A stretch of DNA of 64,000 nucleotides from Kitasatospora sp. MAA4 (GCF_029893355.1 NZ_JARZAI010000005.1:124001-188000); one strand, 5' to 3'. Shown: positions 1 to 8,425, counted from the stretch's first letter. Numbers and translations: made by a program. Notes: generated from the sequence alone by a model not told the origin.

Positions 1-420
1 CAGGTCGGATGAGGACAGGACGAGATCGAAGGCTTCGCTGAGACCGTGGGCTGCGAAGTCGGAGTGCAGCTCGTCAGTGAAGTTGGACAGTACGGCGACC
101 GGCACGTGCCTTCGGGCCTGCGCCACCAGGTCGACCATGACCCAGTCGACGTCTCCGCGATCGGCGCACCAGGGGGCGATGGCAGCTGCGGCCTGCGGCC
201 CGCAGTCGGCGGTGAGGCGGTCCCGGACGCCCTGCACCCACTCACGATTGCTGATCACTCCGACCTTGGCGAGGTCGTAGGAGGGGTGCTGGTAGGCGTA
301 GTTGGCGAGGGTTCCGGCGGGCAGGCCGGCGGCTCGCTCTCCCTCGGCTTCGCCGGTGTTGTGGAAGCGTTGGATGAGGCCGTGGCAGTCGAGCAGCAGG
401 CCGTCGACGAGCGGTTTCAT
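1..420 (-). CDS. HAD-superfamily hydrolase-like protein (3' end off the window)
   Basis: The frame opens at ATG 420 and is still open at base 1, so only the first 140 residues are present. The N-terminus MKPLVDGLLLDCHGLIQRF lines up with HAD motif I, and VAVLSNFTDE around residue 112 with motif II (Ser). Together with the cap-like region between them this looks like the HAD subfamily IA of phosphatases and phosphomutases. Motif I is normally DxD; here it is D11-C-H13, so the nucleophile Asp is kept but the acid/base Asp is His. The gene starts 33 bp after the glycosyltransferase stop and is probably the distal gene of the leftward operon. Substrate unknown; a sugar phosphate would fit the context. 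Confidence 0.75.
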   Translation of the reverse strand, partial: MKPLVDGLLLDCHGLIQRFHNTGEAEGERAAGLPAGTLANYAYQHPSYDLAKVGVISNREWVQGVRDRLTADCGPQAAAAIAPWCADRGDVDWVMVDLVAQARRHVPVAVLSNFTDELHSDFAAHGLSEAFDLVLSSSDL

Positions 421-453
421 GGTGTCCCCTGGGGCTGGTGGCGTGGTGGTGGG

Positions 454-2016
454 TCAGACGGCGGCGGTGTCGAGCGCCTGCGCGTACTGCTCCTCGTACC
501 GGTCGGCGACACTGGCCCAGCGGTAGGTGGACAGGGTGTGCCTGCGGCCGTTGGCCGCGCGTCGTTCCCGCTCGGCCGGGTCGGCGACCGCACGCACGAT
601 CGCCTCGGCGAGGTCGCTGGGGTCGTGGGGGCGCACGAGCCAGCCGGTGGCGTGGTCGCCGTCGGGAATGATCGTGTGGGCTGGGCCGCCGGTGGCAGTG
701 CAGATCGGCGGGGTGGCGCAGGCCATCGCCTCCAGGTAGACCATGCCGAAAGGCTCGTTCACAGCCGGGGCCACCATCAGGTCAGCGACATTGAGGCCGG
801 TCGGCAGCTCGTCGTGACCGCGCCAGCCGACGAAGTAGACATCGTCCTGGATACCGAGGTCGGTGGCGATCTCCATCGGGTGCATTCCCTCGCACTCGCC
901 CGGGTAGCCGCCCCACAGCACGAGTGCGGGTGCCGGGTCCAGCTGAGCGCGCGCGATGGCGAAGGCTTTCAGCAGGTCGGGCACCGCCTTGAACTCCAGG
1001 TACCTGCCAACCCAGAGGAGGATCGGGCGTAGCTTGCCGTCGCGGTCCCAGAGGCGGTTAAGGGCTTCGTCGCCGTACCGGATGCTTCCCGAAGGCTGGC
1101 CCGGTGCCCATCCCTGCGGGTCCGTGATGAGCCAGTGCCTCAGCTGCGCCATTCGGTCGGAGTCCTGCATTCGCCTCGGAGTGAAGACCTCGGTGTCAAC
1201 GCCATTGGTGATGACAGGGACCTCGCGCCCGTCGAGGGGCAAAAGGCGGTGGGCGAGGCTGCGATCGTGCTCGGAGACGGTGACAATGCGGCCTGCGTTG
1301 GCGACGGCGGTGCGCAGCGCCTGAAGTCCGGTGCGGGCGTACTTCCACTTCTCCCACGGCGTGTTCAGCAACATGGCGGTGTCGGCATCGTTCAAGCCGG
1401 CCCGGTGGGCGATGATCAACGCCCTGCCAGTACGTCTCGGATTGGCACTGTGCAGCTGATCGGCCAGATTGAGAAGAGAGACTTCGGCGCGGTCGGCCAG
1501 GGCGATATGCCGGGCCATGCCCTCCATCTGCTTCAGTTCGGTGCCGTGCAGAGTGGTGAGGGTGGGGATGCCAGAGTAGGCGGCGCCGGCAGCGGCCTGC
1601 AGATAGCTGAGGTGGTGCAGGTGAACGAGCTGGGTGTCGGTGGTGCGGTTCGCGAGGAGGTGGCGCGTCCAGGCGCGCGTCAGATTCTCCACGGCGGCGG
1701 GTGATACGGCGCTGAACATCTGGTCGGGCACATCGCCCCGGTCCTCGTAGGACGGGTGGAACGGGAGTTCGGGGTGGTATTGCCCGCTCTCCCCGTTCTG
1801 GAACCCGGCGGCGGCCGGGTTGTAGTCGTAGGCGGCAACGTCGAGGCCGCCGTAGAAGGTGGGAGCGTGGCCCGGGTCGCCCGGCCGGCCGAGCGACCCG
1901 GCGTGAAGTCGAGTGGTGAAGCCGCGGCGCTCCAACTCGCCCAGGAGGTAGCGGTTCATCGGGGCGGAGCCACCCCGCGGGAAGAAGATGTGCGCGGAGT
2001 CGAGCGTGAGGGCCAT
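454..2016 (-). CDS. GT4-type glycosyltransferase
   Basis: A 520-residue GT-B glycosyltransferase. The C-terminal Rossmann half carries WVGRYLEFKAVPDLLKAF and the retaining-GT4 signature EPFGMVYLEAMACATPP (E-x7-E) around residues 440-455, which binds the nucleotide-sugar donor. The N-terminal half contains the acceptor-side region and VSEHDRSLAHRLL followed by VITNGVD, as in sucrose-phosphate-synthase-like and MshA-like enzymes. The start ATG has AAGGA nine bases upstream. It lies 66 bp after galU, which makes UDP-glucose, so a UDP-hexose donor is a reasonable inference. No signal peptide or membrane segment is visible. Acceptor unknown. Confidence 0.9.
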   Translation of the reverse strand: MALTLDSAHIFFPRGGSAPMNRYLLGELERRGFTTRLHAGSLGRPGDPGHAPTFYGGLDVAAYDYNPAAAGFQNGESGQYHPELPFHPSYEDRGDVPDQMFSAVSPAAVENLTRAWTRHLLANRTTDTQLVHLHHLSYLQAAAGAAYSGIPTLTTLHGTELKQMEGMARHIALADRAEVSLLNLADQLHSANPRRTGRALIIAHRAGLNDADTAMLLNTPWEKWKYARTGLQALRTAVANAGRIVTVSEHDRSLAHRLLPLDGREVPVITNGVDTEVFTPRRMQDSDRMAQLRHWLITDPQGWAPGQPSGSIRYGDEALNRLWDRDGKLRPILLWVGRYLEFKAVPDLLKAFAIARAQLDPAPALVLWGGYPGECEGMHPMEIATDLGIQDDVYFVGWRGHDELPTGLNVADLMVAPAVNEPFGMVYLEAMACATPPICTATGGPAHTIIPDGDHATGWLVRPHDPSDLAEAIVRAVADPAERERRAANGRRHTLSTYRWASVADRYEEQYAQALDTAAV

Positions 2017-2082
2017 GTGCGGGCGTCCTTACGTCAGGCCTCGGGTCGGACCACCGTGATCGTGATCCGACCCGAGGGCGGC

Positions 2083-2997
2083 TCAGATGGTGGCTTCCGG
2101 GTCGGCGTGGGCGCCGAGGTCGAAGGCGAACCGGCGGAGCTCGGGGCCGAACTCACGGTGCGCGAACGCGGCGGCGATCTGCGCCTTGAGGTAGTCCAGC
2201 CGGGAGCCGGTGTCCCACCAGGTCCCCTCCAGGACCTGCCCGAACACGGGGCTCGTCGCCGCGTAGGCGTTGATGGCGTCCGTCAGGTAGACCTCGCCGT
2301 TGCGGTGCTCGTGCCAGCGGTGCGTCTGGCGTTCCAGTTCCGCGATGATCGGCGGGGTGATGACGTAGCCGCCGATCGCGGCGTAGGCCGACGGCGCGTC
2401 CTCCACCTTCGGCTTCTCCACCAGGCCGGAGACAAGCAGGCGGCCGCCTCCCTGGTCCTCCTTCACGATCGGGACACCGTAGCGAGGCGCGTCGGCCGGG
2501 TTCATGGGCATCAGCGCGAGGACGGGCGCCCCGGTGATCGCGTACGCATCCACGAGCTGCTGCGCCCGGGGGACCTTCGACACGAAGACGTCGTCGGGCC
2601 ACAGGACCATGACCGGCTCGTCGCCAAAGCGGCTGGCGGCGTTGACGATGGGCGTGCCGTTGCCGTACGGGCCGTCCTGGTACACCCAGCTGATCCGGGC
2701 GTTGAGGTCGACCACCGCACGGACGGCGGCAGCCAGCTCGTCCTTGCCGGCCGTGGTGAGCTGGAGGAGCAGGTCCTCGTCCGGCCGGAAGTGCTGCTGG
2801 ACCAGGTCCTTGCGGCCGGAGACGACGATGATGATGTCGGTGATACCGGAGGCGACGAGCTCTCGCACCGTGTGCTCGATCACCGGCATGTCGCCGATGG
2901 GCAGCATCTCCTTCGGAACAGCCTTCGTGAACGGGAGGATGCGGGTGCCGAGGCCGGCGGCCGGGATGACGGCCGTTCGGATCGGGGTGGTGCTCAT
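2083..2997 (-). CDS. galU: UTP--glucose-1-phosphate uridylyltransferase
   Basis: 304 residues. It makes UDP-glucose from UTP and glucose-1-phosphate. The nucleotide-binding start motif is VIPAAGLGTRILPFTKAVPK near residue 10, followed by EMLPI, and later YVITPPIIAEL and GEVYLTDAI, all typical of bacterial GalU. I chose ATG 2997 because AAGGA sits nine bases upstream; an in-frame ATG at 3030 would add eleven unconserved residues. The gene lies between cytidine deaminase (82 bp) and the glycosyltransferase (66 bp), so this copy probably feeds the local glycosyltransferase and need not be the housekeeping galU. Confidence 0.93.
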   Translation of the reverse strand: MSTTPIRTAVIPAAGLGTRILPFTKAVPKEMLPIGDMPVIEHTVRELVASGITDIIIVVSGRKDLVQQHFRPDEDLLLQLTTAGKDELAAAVRAVVDLNARISWVYQDGPYGNGTPIVNAASRFGDEPVMVLWPDDVFVSKVPRAQQLVDAYAITGAPVLALMPMNPADAPRYGVPIVKEDQGGGRLLVSGLVEKPKVEDAPSAYAAIGGYVITPPIIAELERQTHRWHEHRNGEVYLTDAINAYAATSPVFGQVLEGTWWDTGSRLDYLKAQIAAAFAHREFGPELRRFAFDLGAHADPEATI

Positions 2998-3079
2998 GCT
3001 GGGGTGTCCTTCGATTCGGGTTCCTGCCAAGCGGATTGGGGCAGGCCGAAGACGCTACCAATAGCAGCCGGGTGATCAC

Positions 3080-3580
3080 TCACGGTGCCGACCAGGCGTA
3101 GGGGTCGGGAGCCACGCCCCACTTCGTGCCCCGGTACTTGTCCGGGAACTCCTGGCTCACGGGGATGAGGCCGGCGGAGTCGCCCCGTTGGATGACCACC
3201 CCGATGTCGGGGGCGTAATCCAGGAGAAGCTCGCGGCAGGCACCGCAGGGAGCGACGATCCGCGCCGGGCCCTCTTCCGAAGGCTTCGGGTATCGGACGG
3301 CGGCGATGGCGACGGGCGAGGCGCCGCACAGGATGGCGGACGACAGAGCTGCCGTCTCCGCGCAGACGGAGAAGCGGCCGACCATCGCCTCGGAATGAAG
3401 GCCGACGATGATTCGACCGTCCGCCGCCAGGATCGCGGAAGCGATCTGATGACGCTCCACCACATACCGCTGCCGGATGAGGTCGAAGGCGACGCTCACC
3501 AGACGCCGAGCCTCGAATTCGGTGCACAGGTGGGCCGGGTTCATCTCGAACTCTGGGGACTTCGTCAGCGGCGAGGTCAT
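3080..3580 (-). CDS. Cytidine/blasticidin-S deaminase-like zinc enzyme
   Basis: 166 residues with the zinc-dependent cytidine deaminase fold. The C-A-E motif (VCAETAALSSAI, around residues 72-83) and PCGACRELL supply the three zinc Cys ligands and the proton-shuttling Glu, as in tetrameric Cdd and blasticidin-S deaminase. The ATG overlaps the TGA of the preceding dCTP-deaminase-like gene (ATGA), which implies translational coupling. It is expected to deaminate cytidine, deoxycytidine or a modified analogue in the cytoplasm. The C-terminal 35 residues (DKYRGTKWGV) are not part of the core and resemble extensions of stand-alone actinobacterial deaminases. The exact substrate cannot be read from sequence. 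Confidence 0.85.
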   Translation of the reverse strand: MTSPLTKSPEFEMNPAHLCTEFEARRLVSVAFDLIRQRYVVERHQIASAILAADGRIIVGLHSEAMVGRFSVCAETAALSSAILCGASPVAIAAVRYPKPSEEGPARIVAPCGACRELLLDYAPDIGVVIQRGDSAGLIPVSQEFPDKYRGTKWGVAPDPYAWSAP

Positions 3581-4110
3581 GCTGCCACCCCCAGCTGGTC
3601 TCGATGGATCAGCGACGGCTGCGGCCCCTGGCTGCCCTGGTACTTGCCGCTGTAGAGCAGCGGCCTTCCGAAGGTCCGCCAGAAGGTGATCTGCGCCAGG
3701 CGGTCACCGGCATAGATGCGCAGCGGCTGGACTGCGTGGAACTGAAACGTCGTCTGGCCCAGGCTGCCCTGGTCGATCAGGTCGGCGGTGACGTGGACGA
3801 AGGCGCCGAGGCGGGCGGCACCGGAGCGGGAGCGGATGATCGGGACGTAGAAGTCGCTGCCGACCACCTCCACCGAGGCGCCGAGGTAGATCCGGTTCGG
3901 CTGCAGAACGTAGCCGTCCGGCGGAATCTCCACCGTGGTGAAGGAGTTGGCGCGCCGTGTGTCCAGCACCTCGTCGGTGTAGTACAGGAGAGTGGGCCCG
4001 ACCGCCAGGTTGTAGCTGTTCGGATTGAGGTGCTGCTCGTCGAACGGATCGAGGGTGAGACGCCTGTGGACCAGCTGATTCTGGATCTCCGGTCCGGTGA
4101 GGATCGACAT
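3577..4110 (-). CDS. dCTP-deaminase-fold paralogue lacking the catalytic Glu
   Basis: 177 residues of the dCTP deaminase/dUTPase fold. NPNSYNLAVGPTLL near residue 30 and RSRSGAARLGAFVHVTADLI around 93-112 match the substrate-binding regions; Ser96 and Arg100 of the RSSxxR motif are kept. The catalytic Glu of the LEF motif (Glu138 in E. coli Dcd) is Gln123 here (TTFQF). ATG 4110 has GGAGG seven bases upstream, which rules out the longer frame. It starts 29 bp after its paralogue and overlaps the cytidine deaminase by 4 bp. It may be a dUTPase-like enzyme, a regulatory or heteromeric partner of the upstream paralogue, or a nucleotide sensor. Confidence 0.8.
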   Translation of the reverse strand: MSILTGPEIQNQLVHRRLTLDPFDEQHLNPNSYNLAVGPTLLYYTDEVLDTRRANSFTTVEIPPDGYVLQPNRIYLGASVEVVGSDFYVPIIRSRSGAARLGAFVHVTADLIDQGSLGQTTFQFHAVQPLRIYAGDRLAQITFWRTFGRPLLYSGKYQGSQGPQPSLIHRDQLGVAA

Positions 4111-4139
4111 GGTGTCGCCTCCAATCTGGTGATGGATGC

Positions 4140-4664
4140 TCAGGCCGCCGTAAGGAGGCCGGGAGGTGGTGTGGTCGCCACGTCGATGGCACCGAAGTAA
4201 CCGCTGTAGAGGCGCTGCGCACCATGGATCGTCCAGAAGGACACCTGGCCGGCCTTCATCCCCGGGTAGATCCGCGTCGGATGCACGACCTTGATCTCCA
4301 GCGTCCAGCAGTGGCAGGCGCCGAGGTTGCCGAGATCGGCGGAGTACTGGAGCCACACACCCAGCCGGCCAAGGGAGGAGCGACCGATGAGGGACGGCAC
4401 GAACTCCGTACTCCCGAACGCCTCCACCGTGGTGCCGAGATAGATCCGCCCGGGTCGCAGCACGAAGCCGTCGTCCGGGATCGTGATCTCGTCCAGAGCG
4501 TGACTCTGCGCGCGCACATCGATCACGCCGCCTCGGTGGGTGCGCAAGGTCGGGCCGAGGCGGTAGTTGTAGCTGTTGGGATTGACTTGGTCGACGGTGA
4601 AGGGCTCAATGGTGAGGGCGCCAAGGTCCTTCTGCCGCACGATCTCGTGACCAGTGAGGATCAC
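4140..4664 (-). CDS. dCTP deaminase-like protein
   Basis: 174 residues of the trimeric dCTP deaminase/dUTPase fold. RSSLGRLG around residues 95-102 and WTLEI with Glu123 keep the catalytic Ser, Arg and Glu of dCTP deaminase; NPNSYNYRLGPTL is the N-terminal family signature. It probably converts dCTP to dUTP, or acts on a related pyrimidine nucleotide. The start is GTG 4664, overlapping the TGA of the P-loop kinase gene (GTGA). The next gene is a paralogue with the Glu replaced by Gln. The protein is somewhat shorter than housekeeping Dcd (about 190), and I infer a specialised role. Confidence 0.85.
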   Translation of the reverse strand: MILTGHEIVRQKDLGALTIEPFTVDQVNPNSYNYRLGPTLRTHRGGVIDVRAQSHALDEITIPDDGFVLRPGRIYLGTTVEAFGSTEFVPSLIGRSSLGRLGVWLQYSADLGNLGACHCWTLEIKVVHPTRIYPGMKAGQVSFWTIHGAQRLYSGYFGAIDVATTPPPGLLTAA

Positions 4665-5218
4665 CGGATCACCGCCTCGGCGAACACGCCCGCACGGTCC
4701 CTCAGATCACTCAGGGTGCCGGCGTTCCCGATCCGGTGGTCCGGGACGATGCCCGGCTCCGCCTCCGTCGCGTGGTTCTCGTCGCCGGGGGAAAGGTCGC
4801 CGCGGCTCGCCTTTCGTACCCGGCGCAGCGACTCCGGCGCCACCACCTGAACGAACGAGAAGCCGAGGACGTGAAGGGCGTCGACGTCCGGCGCCCGCAC
4901 GTCGTCGCAGAGGATCACGGCGTTGGGGCTGGCGGCCATCGCCCGCTTCACCTGGAGTGCGAAGTCATCCACGAGAGCGGTGGGGTTGATCCGGCGCACG
5001 TGGGCGCCGAGGGTGTTGAGGAGCTGACCGTCCTGCCGGCCCGGCGGCGGCGCGGGCAGTCCGCTCTCGACGTACACACTCTCCTGGAGCCGGTAGAGCA
5101 GGGCGCCCACCTTGAGCGTGACCACGACGCGGCCTCGCTCGGTGAGTGCCTCGGCCAGCAGGGAGGTGAACGTGCTCTTCCCCACTCCGGGCCTGCCGTA
5201 CAGCGCAAGTCTGGTCAA
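4661..5218 (-). CDS. P-loop NTPase, nucleotide kinase-like
   Basis: 185 residues from TTG 5218, chosen because AGGAGG lies eight bases upstream and the Walker A motif GRPGVGKST then follows ten residues in. A longer ATG frame from 5317 has no ribosome site and would overlap the upstream gene. ILCDDVRAPDVDAL could be the Walker B/acceptor strand and the Arg-rich ESLRRVRKASRGD a lid, as in deoxynucleoside-monophosphate or adenylate-kinase-like proteins. The gene directly precedes two dCTP-deaminase-like genes and a cytidine deaminase, so a deoxypyrimidine nucleotide is a sensible substrate guess. The assignment rests on fold-level motifs and context, not on a close family match. Confidence 0.65.
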   Translation of the reverse strand: MTRLALYGRPGVGKSTFTSLLAEALTERGRVVVTLKVGALLYRLQESVYVESGLPAPPPGRQDGQLLNTLGAHVRRINPTALVDDFALQVKRAMAASPNAVILCDDVRAPDVDALHVLGFSFVQVVAPESLRRVRKASRGDLSPGDENHATEAEPGIVPDHRIGNAGTLSDLRDRAGVFAEAVIR

Positions 5219-5270
5219 CTGCGGTACCTCCTGACGTTTTTGCTTCGGGGGTGGCGAGGCCAACCCCTGA

Positions 5271-5720
5271 TTACTTCTCGCTCGGGCATGCCAGGTCGGA
5301 TGGAGTCTCCGCAGCAATCAAGGCCCACGTGCGTTTTCCGACCCCGCCCCGGCGGACGACACCCCAGCGCAGGCTCAGCGCCTGGACGATGAGAAGCCCA
5401 CGTCCGCCTTCTGCTTCACAGTCCGTCTGACGTCGGGTCGGCAACATCGCGCTTGCGTCATGCACCTCAACCGTCAGGCCGTACGGCCCCGGAGCGAGTG
5501 CGACCTTGACGCCCGCCTCACAGCACGACTGGCCATGGATGACGGCGTTGCTCGCCAGCTCTGCCGCGACCAGCTCAAGGTCGTCGATCAGACCGGTGTG
5601 ATATCCCCACTGCCGAGCTGCTCGCCGAACGTGCGCACGGACGATGGGTACGAAACCCAGGTCGCTGGCGAAGGCCATATGCCAACTCGGCCCTGGTGCG
5701 GGGTCGGTCAGGCTGCGCAT
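5271..5720 (-). CDS. RsbW-like ATP-binding (HATPase_c) protein
   Basis: 149 residues. The GHKL ATPase boxes are clear: N box ELVAAELASNAVIHG near residue 50, G1 LTVEVHDAS near 85, G2 EGGRGLLIVQALS near 105, then GKRTWALI. Streptomycetes have many such short anti-sigma/serine-kinase-like proteins of the RsbW/SpoIIAB type. The start ATG has GGAGG within the end of the dioxygenase gene, with a 13-bp coding overlap, so the two are co-translated. Its position inside a metabolic operon suggests local regulation, but no partner sigma or anti-anti-sigma factor is encoded next to it. Confidence 0.8.
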   Translation of the reverse strand: MRSLTDPAPGPSWHMAFASDLGFVPIVRAHVRRAARQWGYHTGLIDDLELVAAELASNAVIHGQSCCEAGVKVALAPGPYGLTVEVHDASAMLPTRRQTDCEAEGGRGLLIVQALSLRWGVVRRGGVGKRTWALIAAETPSDLACPSEK

Positions 5721-6487
5721 GCCTTCCTCCCCTTCGCCTCAAATCCGGGCGGCAGAGCGACAGCGGGCAGCGGTATCCCGAGTGCTCGATGGAGTCGCCG
5801 CAAGCCGGTGAAAGCGCGACGGGCGTGCAGCCATCGATGGTTGTCGATCAGGAACGCCTCACCGGAGGCGAGTCGCAACTCGCCGCGATGCCGCTCAATC
5901 GCGGCGCGTAGCGTTGACACATGGGGGGATGCCTCGGGAGAGAACCGAGCAAGGGCGTCCTGCCGGAAGCGCAAGGCCACCCGCCCGTTGCCAACCTCGG
6001 AGAAGACGGACCCAAGGTGCCCGTCGCCGCCACCGAAGAACGCCGACCGACGGGCGGACAGGGCATCGAGCGCTTCGCGATTGTGTGCGGCCAGATCAGC
6101 GTGAACCGCCTGGCCATCTACCAGAACGCACTCGCCGCCCGTATCCGCCGGACGCGCGCAGGCGAGCAGCATCAGCCGCGGCGGACGCGCGACGCCGGAC
6201 CGTTCGGTGTGCGGAAGAATCTCGCCGTTGCCGAAGCCGGCGAAGCCCACCTGCCCAGCGTGTCGACCGGTATCCCGGATGACGGTCAACCCGTCGGGGT
6301 CGCTGTCGCATTGGGGCAAGATCGTCATCAGCATCCGCACGAGATCCAGTACCTGAGCCCGTGCCTTCAGGCCGTCAAGGGTCACCACCCCACTCCCCCT
6401 GAGACGCTCGCCTATCCGTCCCGCAAGGTCCGGAAGGTGGATGTCCTCGAAGTGCTGCTCGAAGATCTCATCGGCGCGTGCGGACAT
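5708..6487 (-). CDS. TauD/TfdA-like Fe(II)/2-oxoglutarate dioxygenase
   Basis: 259 residues. PHTERSG around residue 115 supplies the His-x-Glu iron ligands, FLIDNHRWLHARRAFTG the distal His, and RRLHRALG an Arg placed to bind 2-oxoglutarate, as in TauD/clavaminate-synthase-like oxygenases. It would hydroxylate or desaturate a small substrate using O2 and 2-oxoglutarate. ATG 6487 has AAGGGA seven bases upstream; the longer frame from 6556 lacks one. It is the first gene of the leftward operon and is divergent from the Nudix gene. A biosynthetic oxygenase at the head of a nucleotide/sugar gene set hints at tailoring of a nucleoside-type compound (inference). Confidence 0.82.
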   Translation of the reverse strand: MSARADEIFEQHFEDIHLPDLAGRIGERLRGSGVVTLDGLKARAQVLDLVRMLMTILPQCDSDPDGLTVIRDTGRHAGQVGFAGFGNGEILPHTERSGVARPPRLMLLACARPADTGGECVLVDGQAVHADLAAHNREALDALSARRSAFFGGGDGHLGSVFSEVGNGRVALRFRQDALARFSPEASPHVSTLRAAIERHRGELRLASGEAFLIDNHRWLHARRAFTGLRRLHRALGIPLPAVALPPGFEAKGRKACAA

Positions 6488-6668
6488 GGCGACGTCCCTT
6501 CGTGTCGGGGCAAGTGGGTGCTGCTGGTCTCTCACTGTCGGGCTCTGCCGCGCCACCAGTAAAGTGACTGACTGTCAACTCGCGATCTCACTCTGTGCGA
6601 CAAGATCCCGTCCGGCTGACTGCTAGGTTCGGCCCGTCACTGACCGCCTGCTCACTGCGAGGAAGCAA
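6488..6668. promoter_or_regulatory. Divergent promoter region, dioxygenase operon / Nudix-XRE pair
   Basis: This 181-bp interval separates the starts of two divergent transcription units and must hold both promoters. On the minus strand there is a TTGACA hexamer (complement of 6573-6578), but I find no convincing -10 at 16-18 bp from it. The interval is rich in short TGAC/GTCA half-sites, for example around 6565-6577, 6617-6622 and 6642-6646, which may bind the XRE regulator encoded downstream. No exact operator can be defined by eye. Confidence 0.4.
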
Positions 6669-7115
6669 ATGACTGACACCCCGGACTTCATCCCCCGCGC
6701 CTTCCCGATCTCCGTGAAGGGCGTCGTACTCGACCACCAGAGCAGGGTGCTGCTGCGCAGGAATGAACGCGAGGAATGGGAACTGCCGGGCGGGAAACTT
6801 GAACTCGGAGAAGAACCCGCCGCCTGCGTCGTACGGAGGACCGAGGCGGAGAGCGGCTGGAAGGTCAACGTCGGCCCACTGCTCGACGTCTGGATGTACG
6901 AGCCGATCCCCGGTCGCTACGTCTTCATGGTCACGTACGGCTGTGCTCTCCTGGACGCGGCGGCGCCGGTGGTGAGCGGCGAGCGCAGGGAGATCGGACT
7001 GTTCGGCGAAGAAGAGATCGCGGGCCTGGTCATGCCCCAGGGCTACAAGGAGTCCATCACGCGCTGGTACTCCCTCCTGCGGTCGACTGACTCCAAGAAG
7101 GGTGAGGTGCCGTAA
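6669..7115 (+). CDS. Nudix-fold protein with degenerate Nudix box
   Basis: 148 residues. [15 protein letters not shown] followed by [19 protein letters not shown] is a typical Nudix start, but the REUxEE part of the box reads R56-R57-T-E-A60-E61. The first Glu is Arg and the metal-binding Glu at position 60 is Ala; only Glu61 remains. Normal family members would read RETEEE here. The fold and substrate pocket should be intact, but hydrolysis is expected to be weak or absent. It has AGGA before the ATG and shares one base with the next gene (TAATG), so it is probably a ligand-sensing or vestigial partner of the XRE/TPR regulator. Confidence 0.85.
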   Translation: MTDTPDFIPRAFPISVKGVVLDHQSRVLLRRNEREEWELPGGKLELGEEPAACVVRRTEAESGWKVNVGPLLDVWMYEPIPGRYVFMVTYGCALLDAAAPVVSGERREIGLFGEEEIAGLVMPQGYKESITRWYSLLRSTDSKKGEVP

Positions 7116-8263
7116 TGATCACTGAGCGAGCGACTACTGTCGGACTCTGGCGCTGGGCCACTCCGCCTGCACAGGCGATCTTGGCGAAGCGGGAGCTGGG
7201 GGCGATCCTGCGCTACCACCGTCAGCTCCACGGCCTCTCGCAGACCGTCCTCGGCACCCAGCTCGGCTACGACAAGACCTACATCTCGCTGCTGGAGAAC
7301 GGCCGCAGAACCATTCCAGACGTAGCTTCCCGCCGGCGGATCGCTGAAATCCTGGGACTTCCGGCCCATGTCCTCGGCGTTACCGACGCGGCCGACACTG
7401 ACTTCGCTGCCATGCTCCAGTTCGGCGATTCCACGGTCCGCCTGGCTGAAATCGCCTGCCAGAGTGGGCACGCGACCGACGCCGTCAACGAGCTGTGGCC
7501 CTTGGCGGCCCGACTGGAAGCCCGAATCGCGGATGGTCACACCGAGCGAGAAGTGCTGGCCCTGCTTGCCCGCGCCTGGGTCGGTCTGGGCGTCGCGCTC
7601 GGCCATATCCTGCCTGAGGAACGGCTCGCCACAGCGGCACGGTGGACAGGTAAGGGCCTCGCCATCGCCCGTCGTCTCGACGATGGTGGCTTCCACGTCC
7701 ATGCTCTGCGGGCGCATGGAAACGAGCTTCGCAAAGCCGGCCTGCACACGGTCGCGATCGATCGCCTGCGCCGAGCCCACTCGCTGGCAAGTGCCCCTGC
7801 GGATCGCGCCGCGGCTCTCGCACTGCTGGCACGAGCAGCTGGCGCCGCCGATCGCCAGGAACTGTTCGACCAGGCGGTGGCCCACAACCGCCGACTGCTC
7901 GATGAAGCCCCGCAGACACCGCTCTTCAATCCACTCGCGCTCCACGAGATTCACCTCCGTGGTCTCGTCGGCACCGGTCGGCCGGCGGAAGCGGCTCGGC
8001 TGCTCGACAACTCGCCAAGCCCCGGAATGCAGACCACTCCGCTGTGGCTCATCATCAAGCGCATCACCGTGGGCCACGTACTGCTGATTCAAGGTGACCG
8101 TGCCGCCGCGCAGGAACACCTCCAAGAGGCGGTGTCCGGCGCCGGAGCCCACCGACTCCCGCACCAACTCCAGCGAGTCCTCCGCATTTCCTCGGACTTG
8201 CCCGACATCCACGAGCAGGCAGCCGCGTGCCTCCAAAGCCTGCGCGAACAGTTGGCGGCATAG
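7115..8263 (+). CDS. XRE-family HTH regulator with TPR-like repeats
   Basis: 382 residues. An N-terminal helix-turn-helix spans about 27-90 ([17 protein letters not shown], then [14 protein letters not shown]). The rest is alpha-helical, Ala/Leu-rich repeats (for example [26 protein letters not shown]) typical of the TPR halves of actinobacterial XRE regulators, which bind small ligands or peptides. Its ATG overlaps the Nudix stop by one base and GAGG lies just upstream, so the two are co-translated. It probably controls its own unit and perhaps the divergent nine-gene operon. Target sites are not proven. Confidence 0.85.
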   Translation: MITERATTVGLWRWATPPAQAILAKRELGAILRYHRQLHGLSQTVLGTQLGYDKTYISLLENGRRTIPDVASRRRIAEILGLPAHVLGVTDAADTDFAAMLQFGDSTVRLAEIACQSGHATDAVNELWPLAARLEARIADGHTEREVLALLARAWVGLGVALGHILPEERLATAARWTGKGLAIARRLDDGGFHVHALRAHGNELRKAGLHTVAIDRLRRAHSLASAPADRAAALALLARAAGAADRQELFDQAVAHNRRLLDEAPQTPLFNPLALHEIHLRGLVGTGRPAEAARLLDNSPSPGMQTTPLWLIIKRITVGHVLLIQGDRAAAQEHLQEAVSGAGAHRLPHQLQRVLRISSDLPDIHEQAAACLQSLREQLAA

Positions 8264-8425
8264 CGCACTGAGACGCCGTTCGGCGATAGCTGACATAGCG
8301 TCGTCTTCTCCCTTCACGCTGAGCGGACTGCGAGCTACGCCAGAGTTGCGGGCGCGGAACATCACGACAACCGGGAGAAGTCACGGACCTGGTGGAACAC
8401 GGCAGGCGTCTCGGTCCCGCTCATC

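Noticed and set aside
6573..6595. Minus-strand TTGACA as a full promoter
   Set aside because: No acceptable -10 hexamer at 16-18 bp.
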